The notes beneath the pieces are model-generated. The model did no database searches. It was given only the letters and a program-made list of their open reading frames with translations, and was not told the origin of the DNA. From contig NC_087076.1 in assembly GCF_026151205.1 (NCBI RefSeq), positions 494,001 to 558,000 of the forward strand: a stretch of DNA of 64,000 nucleotides. Direction: 5' to 3'. This document shows positions 34,201 to 46,200 of the stretch, piece after piece. Numbering within the stretch: position 1 is the stretch's first letter; every line of letters begins with the position of its first letter. Source of the DNA: Bolinopsis microptera (lineage: Eukaryota > Ctenophora > Tentaculata > Lobata > Bolinopsidae). Made by a program: the position numbers and the translations under genes.

Positions 34201-37200
34201 AGCACTCACCAGGTACACATCTGATATACACAGTGATGGAGCACTCACCAGGTACACATCTGATATACACAGTGATGGAGCACTCACCAGGTACACATCT
34301 GATATACACAGTGATGGAGCACTCACCAGGTACACATCTGATATACACAGTGATGGAGCACTCACCAGGTACACATCTGATATACACAGTGATGGAGCAC
34401 TCACCAGGTACACATCTGATATACACAGTGATGGAGCACTCACCAGGTACACATCTGATATACACAGTGATGGAGCACTCACCAGGTACACATCTGATAT
34501 ACACAGTGATGGAGCACTCACCAGGTACACATCTGATATACACAGTGATGGAGCACTCACCAGGTACACATCTGATATACACAGTGATGGAGCACTCACC
34601 AGGTACACATCTGATATACACAGTGATGGAGCACTCACCAGGTACACATCTGATATACACAGTGATGGAGCACTCACCAGGTACACATCTGATATACACA
34701 GTGATGGAGCACTCACCAGGTACACATCTGATATACACAGTGATGGAGCACTCACCAGGTACACATCTGATATACACAGTGATGGAGCACTCACCAGGTA
34801 CACATCTGATATACACAGTGATGGAGCACTCACCAGGTACACATCTGATATACACAGTGATGGAGCACTCACCAGGTACACATCTGATATACACAGTGAT
34901 GGAGCACTCACCAGGTACACATCTGATATACACAGTGATGGAGCACTCACCAGGTACACATCTGGTATACACAGTGATGGAGCACTCACCAGGTACACAT
35001 CTGATATACACAGTGATGGAGCACTCACCAGGTACACATCTGATATACACAGTGATGGAGCACTCACCAGGTACACATCTGATATACACAGTGATGGAGC
35101 ACTCACCAGGTACACATCTGGTATACACAGTGATGGAGCACTCACCAGGTACACATCTGATATACACAGTGATGGAGCACTCACCAGGTACACATCTGAT
35201 ATACACAGTGATGGAGCACTCACCAGGTACACATCTGATATACACAGTGATGGAGCACTCACCAGGTACACATCTGGTATACACAGTGATGGAGCACTCA
35301 CCAGGTACACATCTGATATACACAGTGATGGAGCACTCACCAGGTACACATCTGATATACACAGTGATGGAGCACTCACCAGGTACACATCTGATATACA
35401 CAGTGATGGAGCACTCACCAGGTACACATCTGATATACACAGTGATGGAGCACTCACCAGGTACACATCTGATATACACAGTGATGGAGCACTCACCAGG
35501 TACACATCTGATATACACAGTGATGGAGCACTCACCAGGTACACATCTGATATACACAGTGATGGAGCACTCACCAGGTACACATCTGGTATACACAGTG
35601 ATGGAGCACTCACCAGGTACACATCTGGTATACACAGTGATGGAGCACTCACCAGGTACACATCTGATATACACAGTGATGGAGCACTCACCAGGTACAC
35701 ATCTGATATACACAGTGATGGAGCACTCACCAGGTACACATCTGATATACACAGTGATGGAGCACTCACCAGGTACACATCTGATATACACAGTGATGGA
35801 GCACTCACCAGGTACACATCTGATATACACAGTGATGGAGCACTCACCAGGTACACATCTGATATACACAGTGATGGAGCACTCACCAGGTACACATCTG
35901 ATATACACAGTGATGGAGCACTCACCAGGTACACATCTGATATACACAGTGATGGAGCACTCACCAGGTACACATCTGATATACACAGTGATGGATCACT
36001 CACCAGGTACACATCTGATATACACAGTGATGGAGCACTCACCAGGTACACATCTGATATACACAGTGATGGAGCACTCACCAGGTACACATCTGATATA
36101 CACAGTGATGGAGCACTCACCAGGTACACATCTGATATACACAGTGATGGAGCACTCACCAGGTACACATCTGATATACACAGTGATGGAGCACTCACCA
36201 GGTACACATCTGATATACACAGTGATGGAGCACTCACCAGGTACACATCTGAACTCTTCGCAGGAATTCTTGTCACAGACTCGCGTACTCCTCCACTGAT
36301 GTGTCCCGTTCTTATCGTCTCTACATTTTCCTATGTCAATCCACCGTCCGCAGGCTGAACAGTCCTCTGAAGCGTGAAACGTTTATTAAAAAGTCGAAAC
36401 ATTACTGACTGGTAGAAGAAGTATTACCTGGTATGACTGACTGATAGAAGAAGTATTACCTGGTATGACTGACTGATAGAAGAAGTATTACCTGGTATGA
36501 CTGACTGATAGAAGAAGTATTACCTAGTATGACTGACTGATAGAAGAAGTATTACCTGGTATAACTGACTGGTAGAAGAAGTATTACCTGGTATGACTGA
36601 CTGGTAGAAGGAGTATTACCTGGTATGACTGACTGGTAGAAGAAGTATTACCTGGTATGACTGACTGGTAGAAGAAGTATTACCTGGTATGACTGACTGG
36701 TAGAAGAAGTATTACCTGGTATGACTGACTGGTAGAAGAAGTATTACCTGGTATGACTGACTGGTATGACTGACTGGTAGAAGAAGCATTACCTGGCATG
36801 ACTGGCTGGTATGACTGACTGGTATGACTGACTGGTAGAAGAAGTATTACCTGGCATGACTGACTGGTAGAAGAAGTATTACCTGGTATGACTGACTGGT
36901 AGAAGGAGTATTACCTGGTATGACTGACTGGTAGAAGAAGTATTACCTGGTATGACTGACTGGTAGAAGGAGTATTACCTGGTATGACTGACTGGTAGAA
37001 GAAGTATTACCTGGCATGACTGACTGGTAGAAGGAGTATTACCTGGTATGACTGACTGGTATGACTGACTGGTAGAAGAAGCATTACCTGGCATGACTGG
37101 CTGGTATGACTGACTGGTATGACTGACTGGTAGAAGAAGTATTACCTGGCATGACTGACTGGTAGAAGAAGTATTACCTGGTATGACTGACTGGTAAAAG

Positions 37201-40200
37201 GAGTATTACCTGGTATTACTGACTGGTAGAAGGAGTAGTACCTGGTATGACTGACTGGTAGAAGGAGTATTACCTGGTATGACTGACTGGTAGAAGGAGT
37301 ATTACCTGGTATGACTGACTGGTAGAGGAAGTATTACCTGGTATGACTGGCTGGTATGACTGACTGGTATGACTGACTGGTAGAAGAAGTATTACCTGGT
37401 ATGACTGACTGGTAGAAGGAGTATTACCTGGTATGACTGACTGGTAGAAGGAGTATTACCTGGTATGACTGACTGGTAGAAGGAGTATTACCTGGTATGA
37501 CTGACTGGTAGAAGGAGTATTACCTGGTATGACTGACTGGTAGAAGGAGTATTACCTGGTATGACTGACTGGTAGAAGAAGTATTACCTGGTATGACTGA
37601 CTGGTAGAAGGAGTATTACCTGGTATGACTGACTGGTAGAAGGAGTATTACCTGGTATGACTGACTGGTATGACTGACTGGTAGAAGGAGTATTACCTGG
37701 TATGACTGACTGGTAGAAGAAGTATTACTTGGTATGACTGACTGGTAGAAGAAGTATTACCTGGTATGACTGACTGGTAGAAGGAGTATTACCTGGCATG
37801 ACTGACTGGTAGAAGGAGTATTACCTGGTATGACTGACTGGTAGAAGAAGTATTACCTGGTATGACTGACTGGTAGAAGGAGTATTACCTGGTATGACTG
37901 ACTGGTAGAAGAAGTATTACCTGGTATGACTGACTGGTAGAAGGAGTATTACCTGGTATGACTGACTGGTAGAAGGAGTATTACCTGGTATGACTGACTG
38001 GTATGACTGACTGGTAGAAGGAGTATTACCTGGTATGACTGACTGGTAGAAGAAGTATTACTTGGTATGACTGACTGGTAGAAGAAGTATTACCTGGTAT
38101 GACTGACTGGTAGAAGGAGTATTACCTGGCATGACTGACTGGTAGAAGGAGTATTACCTGGTATGACTGACTGGTAGAAGAAGTATTACCTGGTATGACT
38201 GACTGGTAGAAGGAGTATTACCTGGTATGACTGACTGGTAGAAGGAGTATTACCTGGTATGACTGACTGGTAGAAGAAGTATTACCTGGTATGACTGACT
38301 GGTAGAAGGAGTATTACCTGGTATGACTGACTGGTAGAAGGAGTATTACCTGGTATGACTGACTGGTCGTTATCACAGCATGTACTGGTCACATTGCGCA
38401 CTTGTTCCTGACAGTAATTGGGACTGCAGACTCTCCACTCCTCCTGCACACACCCACTCTCATCAAGAACACACGATACTCCTACCCACTTCCCGCAGTT
38501 ACAATCTTCTTCTTCTTCTTCGTCTCCCCATGTTTCTTCCTTTTCTTCCTCTTTGTTGTCTCCTCCTTCTCTAACGCCTGTGGAGATGCTTGTCGAAAAC
38601 TAGTCCTCCTCAATCCAAATTTATATTAATTTTTCCTAACTATGGAGCCAGATCCCTAAAATTTCATTTCCAACTTCGATTAGGACAAACTTATTATTTT
38701 AAAGATTTAAATCTCATGTCAATATGTTGAAGCTGAGAAATTAAATAAAGTTACCATATACACAGGGGGCCGGGGGGGGGGGGGGGGGGGGGCTCAGTCG
38801 CTGAGTGCCCGACTGAGATAACTATTTTTGGTATGACTTGCAATCACCACTCATTCGAGGAATACATCAAATCAAAGAATATTCGTGTTAATCTTTTTCC
38901 GAATGAAGGCTCATTTTTGCATTTATTTGTCTAACCAAGTTGTATTGAATTAGCTTTCGAATCTCGGATGACCGAGATATGAAGCATAACGGGGTTATCC
39001 TTTACGTGTGATCAGGTAATTCGGTTCAAACTAGATCTGCATTATAAGAATCGTGCAGAGAGTCCAATTATGGTGTCGCAGCACGCTATCACATGATTAG
39101 TGATTGGATAATCATTGATTACCCAATCAATTTTGCTAAAGAGATAAATAAATTGCTTGATAACTTCGTCATTTTAAATTCGGTTTACACCATCCTTTCA
39201 GATTATATCCCGGATTTTATGACCTATAGTAATATGTTACAACGGAGTCTTTAACATATTCACAAACACGAGTATAAGCAATTCAATTTGATTGGGTGTG
39301 CCCCCAAAAATCAAATTTTGAAATTCAAACCCTCGAATGAGTAGTGACAGTATACCATCTGCAAAGTTACAGGTCTCAAACATGAAACATGGAGGTGGTA
39401 CTATAAGACCCAACGTATAGGTACTGACTTTTGCCCCCCCCCCCCTGTATTATAATATAATACCACAGCAAAGTTGAGCGATTGGTTTCTCCTCCATGAT
39501 ATCGCACCCAGGAGTACAGTCCCTGATCATGGTAGCATCACAGGACTCCGTACACCGCCATTCAGAACATTCACACCTATCCGCGTCACAGCACAACTGT
39601 CCTATTTCCTTCTCCTCCTCCCTCTCGCACCCCTCCGCACAGTTCCTGATCATAGTCCCGTCACACGTGTCCGCACACTGCCAGTCCGTGCACGTGCAAA
39701 CAGGCTCAACAGAACAGCAGGGCTGGGCTATAGGTTTCTCCTCAATATCGCACTTGTTCTCGCAGGTCCGGATCATGGTAGCGTCACATGACTCTTTACA
39801 TTCCCACTCTGTGCACGTGCAAGGTGGCTTGTCTAAACAGCAGTTATCTTTCGTAAACCGTGCCTGAAAATGAGAGAGATAAACCAACATTACCTCAATA
39901 TCACACCCAGGAGTAGGACCACCTTACCTCAATATCACACCCAGGAGAAGGACCACACTTACCTCAATATCACACCCAGGAGTAGGACCACACTTCCTAG
40001 TGTAGGTGTTATCACACTCTTCGTCACATTCCCACTCCGAGCAAATGCAGTTTACTGAAACATTCTCAGTATCAAGCTTCAACCTACCAAAATAATGATA
40101 TTACCTTATCAGTTACCTTATCAGTTACCTTATCAGTTACCTTATCAGTTACCTTATCAGTTACCTTATCAGTTACCTTATCAGTTACCTTATCAGTTAC

Positions 40201-43200
40201 CTTATCAGTTACCTTATCAGTTACCTTATCAGTTACCTTATCAGTTACCTTATCAGTTACCTTATCAGTTACCTTATCAGTTACCTTATCAGTTACCTTA
40301 TCAGTTACCTTATCAGTTACCTTATCAGTTACCTTATCAGTTACCTTATCAGTTACCTTATCAGTTACCTTATCAGTTACCTTATCAGTTACCTTATCAG
40401 TTACCTTATCAGTTACCTTATCAGTTACCTTATCAGTTACCTTATCAGTTACCTTATCAGTTACCTTATCAGTTACCTTATCAGTTACCTTATCAGTTAC
40501 CTTATCAGTTACCTTATCAGTTACCTTATTGTATCGTATTTTATCAGATGCCATCGTGGAGTAGGTGGTCTCCTGCACCTTTTTCCCCTTGACATAAAAG
40601 AAAAAACCTAGACATGCAACCTGCAATCCGAAAGTGATTGCAGCCCTTACGGAAGACTATAAGGTGTTCATGCTTTTATTAATGATACATAATGATAGCT
40701 TGTAAACCCCAGAAGTTTCCAGTATCGTTATGGATCGTAACACTTACTGAGCCTGGTGACACAAAGCCAAAAGCTGCATGCTGGGACCGGCTTAAAATTT
40801 TTAAAGAAACGAATGGTCTTCGTATCATTCATTCCTGTAGATTTGAGTGCGGAAGGGCGGCGAAAATTTATATCGACTCTGCACAGTTGTGAAGTGAAAG
40901 TGCATACTATTATACTCATAGTGGTAGTTAAATGGATGGAAATGTAATATTATTCTATTAGTAATGCTGTAGCCCAAGGTATATGTTTGACCCCATGTGG
41001 TGTAAGTCATCTGATAGACACGTTATAGACACGTGAAACATCAAAAAACAAGAGGCCGAAATTGGAAGCGATAATTATCGAACTAAATAGATACCGAGAA
41101 ACGGTAAATATGCACAGGGAAGGGGTATAATATATCAGTTACCTTAATGGTTCAAATAATAATAACTGTGTTAAATTTAATTGTGCACAGTATAAGCCGC
41201 GCTAATTAATCGTGCACAGTATAATAAGTCGCGCTAATTAATCGTGCACAGTATAAGCCGCGCTAATTAATCGTGCACAGTATAAGCCGCGCTAATTAAT
41301 CGTGCACAGTATAAGCCGCGCTAATTAATCGTGCACAGTATAATAAGCCGCGCTTATTAATCGTGCACAGTATAAGCCGCGCTAATTAATCGTGCACAGT
41401 ATAAGCCGCGCTAATTAATCGTGCACAGTATAAGCCGCGCTAATTAATCGTGCACAGTATAAGCCGCGCTAATTAATCGTGCACAGTATAAGCCGCGCTA
41501 ATTAATCGTGCACAGTATAAGCCGCGCTAATTAATCGTGCACAGTATAATAAGCCGCGCTTATTAATCGTGCACAGTATAAGCCGCGCTAATTAATCGCG
41601 CACAGTATAAGCCGCGCTAATTAATCGTGCACAGTATAAGTCGCGCTAATTAATCGTGCACAGTATAATAAGCCGCGCTAATTAATCGTGCACAGTATAA
41701 GCCGCGCTAATTAATCGTGCACAGTATAATAAGCCGCGCTAATTAATCGTGCACAGTATAAGCCGCGCTAATTAATCGTGCACAGTATAAGCCGCGCTAA
41801 TTTGAACCGGTAAAAATGACTTATCCGGGCACCCTGTTAGTCAGTACTAATATATAATATAAAGGATAACTTATAACCAAGAATAAGTTAACAATAATAG
41901 GTGAGCTGCTAAAACATACTGCATTTTGGATCGTCGGGAGGGATAAAGGGACATTTAACTGCTATCTCGAAGAGCTTTCCGCACTCCCTGTTGTCTAACA
42001 TGAGCCCATTCTCGCACAAACACATTCTGAATCTGGGTCTTGTTTTCATTACACAGGTTATATCTCCGCAGTCAGGGTTACTCCACTCGCTCCAACCTGG
42101 GTATTGCACGTTAGTCACTAAATAAATCAGCAACTGTGAAGCATATCTAAAGTTTGCAGGAGACAGAGTGCAAAAGTTACAAGATAAGATTAAGAAATTC
42201 TGTACTCTGATTATCTCTGATTTTGCAGGAGTAGCTATACTCGAGTCTATACTCGACTGTCACATGACTTAACACGTTTTCTAGGTGGCCCTGAATGACT
42301 ATTCGAAACCCTCTCATCTGACCCTAACCCAATCCCTAACTGAAACACATGCTTTAACTCTAACTCTAACTTTAAATTTTCGCCGATATCTTCGCCGATA
42401 TTTTTAACCTTATGTCATGGGGGTGATTCGGAATCAGCATTTCAAAAATACATCGATTGAAGTTGGTTTCAAATTTTTTTTAAATCTCGAAGTTCGAGTG
42501 TAGAGAGATTTAGTTTTACACTCCGTAAAACTAAATAGCAAAATCTCACAAGCAGCTTATGTCGAGGAGCCATAAAATTGTCAGACGTCAATCTTGTGAG
42601 GATTAATGCCCTAATCTTGAGAGGATCAATGCCTTAATCCAAGCCAGAAATTGACTGAAGAGTTTCGGCTCATTGTATCAACGGAAGCATCTGATTTTTA
42701 CATAGACTACATATTATAGCAGATTATAACACTTACCTTTGCTGCAGGTTTTTTCCATTTGGTAGCTAGTACCATTAGCACACTTGCTCCTGTCAAGATC
42801 CTGTCTATTTGTTTCGTCAGTGCAGGCACAATCTCTGTCTTGTCGCTGGTTGCAAGTGTTGTCACATCCTGACCACTCCCCCCAACTTGTCACATCATCT
42901 AGTGAGCTTTATATCAGAGTGTCACAAATCACAATGACTGTTTAACAAAAATAAGCAAATGAAGATTAAGCTGTTAAAGTGGCACTCACATGGTAACAAG
43001 TAACCATGGCAACTCACATGGTAACAAGTAACCATGGTAACTCACATGGTAACAAGTCACTATCGTAACTCACATGGTAACAAGTCACTATCGTAACTCA
43101 CATGGTAACAAGTAACCATGGTAACTCACATGGTAACAAGTAACCATGGTAATTCACATGGTAACAAGTCACTATCGTAACTCACATGGTAACAAGTAAC

Positions 43201-46200
43201 CATGGTAACTCACATGGTAACAAGTAACCATGGTTACTCACATGGTAACAAGTCACTATCGTAACTCACATGGTAACAAGTAACCATGGTAACTCACATG
43301 GTAACAAGTAACCATGGTTACTCACATGGTAACAAGTCACTATCGTAACTCACATGGTAACAAGTAACCATGGTAACTCACATGGTAACAAGTAACCATA
43401 GTAACTCACATGGTAACAAGTAACCATGGTAACTCACATGGTAACAAGTAACCATGGTAACTCACATGGTAACAAGTCACTATCGTAACTCACATGGTAA
43501 CAAGTAACCATGGTAACTCACATGGTAACAAGTAACCATGGTAACTCACATGGTTTGGCAGCGCATTCCTCCTCTCGTGTTGCAGAGCCACCCAGATATC
43601 CACATTTGTCCTGTGCCTCGCTGCCCTCCCACTGTATACCTCTATTTGCTTGACAGCAACAGGACCTACGAGCTATTGCAAGAGAGGCTGCACATGTTGG
43701 CTCCTCTGAAGTGCACCCGCCCTCCCACGGTCCCCACACTGCCAGGGAACACTCTATATAATAGTAACAAGTAACCACGGTCCCACACTGCCAGGGAACA
43801 CTCTATATAATAGGCAACTACTCTCAATTCTCAGATACAGTTCAGTTATCAGATCTGCAAACTAATTACTCAAGGGAAACGAGGTGTATAGACTATAGAA
43901 TACAAGTTGTTACCCTAACAGTGGAGGATTTAAAAAGAGAACCTGTCGGGCAGGTCTCTGTTTAAAAAGAGAACCTGTCGGGCAGGTCTCTGTTTAAAAA
44001 GAGAACCTGTCGGGCAGGTCTCTGTTTAAAAAGAGAACCTGTCGGGCAGGTCTCTGTTTAAAAAGAGAACCTGTCGGGCAGGTCTCTGTTTAAAAACAAC
44101 AAGTAACCATGGTAACAAGTAACCTGTCGGGCAGGTCTCTGTTTGAAAAGAGAACCTGTCGGGCAGGTCTCTGTTTGAAAAGAGAACCTGTCGGGCAGGT
44201 CTCTGTTTAAAAACAACAAGTAACCATGGTAACAAGTAACCTGTCGGGCAGGTCTCTGTTTAAAAAGAGAACCTGTCGGGCAGGTCTCTGTTTAAAAAGA
44301 GAACCTGTCGGGCAGGTCTCTGTTTAAAAACAACAAGTAACCATGGTAACAAGTAACCTGTCGGGCAGGTCTCTGTTTGAAAAGAGAACCTGTCGGGCAG
44401 GTCTCTGTTTAAAAAGAGAACCTGTCGGGCAGGTCTCTGTTTAAAAACAACAAGTAACCATGGTAACAAGTAACCTGTCGGGCAGGTCTCTGTTTGAAAA
44501 GAGAACCTGTCGGGCAGGTCTCTGTTTGAAAAGAGAACCTGTCGGGCAGGTCTCTGTTTAAAAACAACAAGTAACCATGGTAACAAGTAACCTGTCGGGC
44601 AGGTCTCTGTTTAAAAAGAGAACCTGTCGGGCAGGTCTCTGTTTAAAAAGAGAACCTGTCGGGCAGGTCTCTGTTTAAAAACAACAAGTAACCATGGTAA
44701 CAAGTAACCTGTCGGGCAGGTCTCTGTTTAAAAACAACAAGTAACCATGGTAACAAGTAACCTGTCGGGCAGGTCTCTGTTTAAAAAGAGAACCTGTCGG
44801 GCAGGTCTCTGTTTAAAAAGAGAACCTGTCGGGCAGGTCTCTGTTTAAAAACAACAAGTAACCATGGTAACTCACCTGTCGGGCAGGTCTCTGTTTGAAA
44901 AGCTTCTCCATCACAGTTACTTTCCAAGTGGACCCCAGTGTCGTCCTGACACCCGCACTTTCTATATCTCTTCCTCTTACAAGTGAACACGTCGCAGTCA
45001 CTCCAACTCTCCCATTCTTCCCACTCATCTGATTTGAATAACCATAATATTGGAAATATAATAACAATATTTGAAAGTATTCATATTCTATACAAAATGC
45101 TAGTTGGCTTTTAATTTGTTTGGAAAACAAAATAGGATATTTTTCTGCAAACAGTCCATAGGACTGAAAAAATGATTAATAAGCTTTCGGTTCAAAAGAA
45201 TTAAACTCTAAATCATCCAAATTGCAATCAGTTTGGATGAGAGTTTAATTCTTTCGAACCGAAAGCTTATTAATTATTTTCTAAGTTAGTCGACGGTCGA
45301 TTTAGATTAACAACATGACACAGTGCTCCTTTATAATAGCAAATTTAGTCGCAGTAAACTTGGTTTAAAACAATTGAAATAATAAATGTGACTAAATTTA
45401 TGGTAGACTTGATGCGTCGTTTTTAGGATAATCCATGTCTGGCTCGATACATTTGCAAGGTAGGAGGACAGGTTTGCTCTAGTAGAAGTTGGGGTTTTGT
45501 ACTCACATTGCAAGGTAGGAGGACAGGTTTGCTCTAGTAGAAGTTGGGGTTTTGTACTCACATTGCAAGGTAGGAGGACAGGTTTGCTCTAGTAGAAGTT
45601 GGGGTTTTGTACTCACATTGCAAGGTAGGAGGACAGGTTTGCTCTAGTAGAAGTTGGGGTTTTGTACTCACATTGCAAGGTAGGAGGACAGGTTTGCTCT
45701 AGTAGAAGTTGGGGTTTTGTACTCACATTGCAAGGTAGGAGAACTGGTTTGCTCTAGTAGAAGTTGGGGTTTTGTACTCACATTGCAAGGTAGGAGGACA
45801 GGTTTGCTCTAGTAGAAGTTGGTGTTTTGTACTCACATTGCAAGGTAGGAGGACAGGTTTGCTCTAGTAGAAGTTGGGGTTTTGTACTCACATTGCAAGG
45901 TAGGAAGACAGGTTTGCTCTAGTAGAAGTTGGGGTTTTGTACTCACATTGCAAGGTAGGAGGACAGGTTTGCTCTAGTATAAGTTGGGGTTTTGTACTCA
46001 CATTGCAAGGTAGGAGGACAGGTTTGCTCTAATAGAAGTTGGGGTTTTGTACTCACATTGCAAGGTAGGAGGACAGGTTTGCTCTAGTAGAAGTTGGGGT
46101 TTTGTACTCACATTGCAAGGTAGGGGGACAGGTTTGCTCTAGTAGAAGTTGGGGTTTTGTACTCACATTGCAAGGTAGGGGGACAGGTTTGCTCTAGTAG

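Noticed and set aside
32957-36299. Three overlapping open frames of about 1000-1100 codons, two on the minus strand and one on the plus strand
   Set aside because: They are a by-product of a 39-bp unit without stops. The unit is intron plus exon end of the TSP1-like gene; only the first few units in the exon 13 frame could ever be coding.
40084-40626. Frames (VTDK)n on the minus strand and (QLPY)n on the plus strand
   Set aside because: Translations of a 12-bp repeat; neither joins the neighbouring exons in phase.
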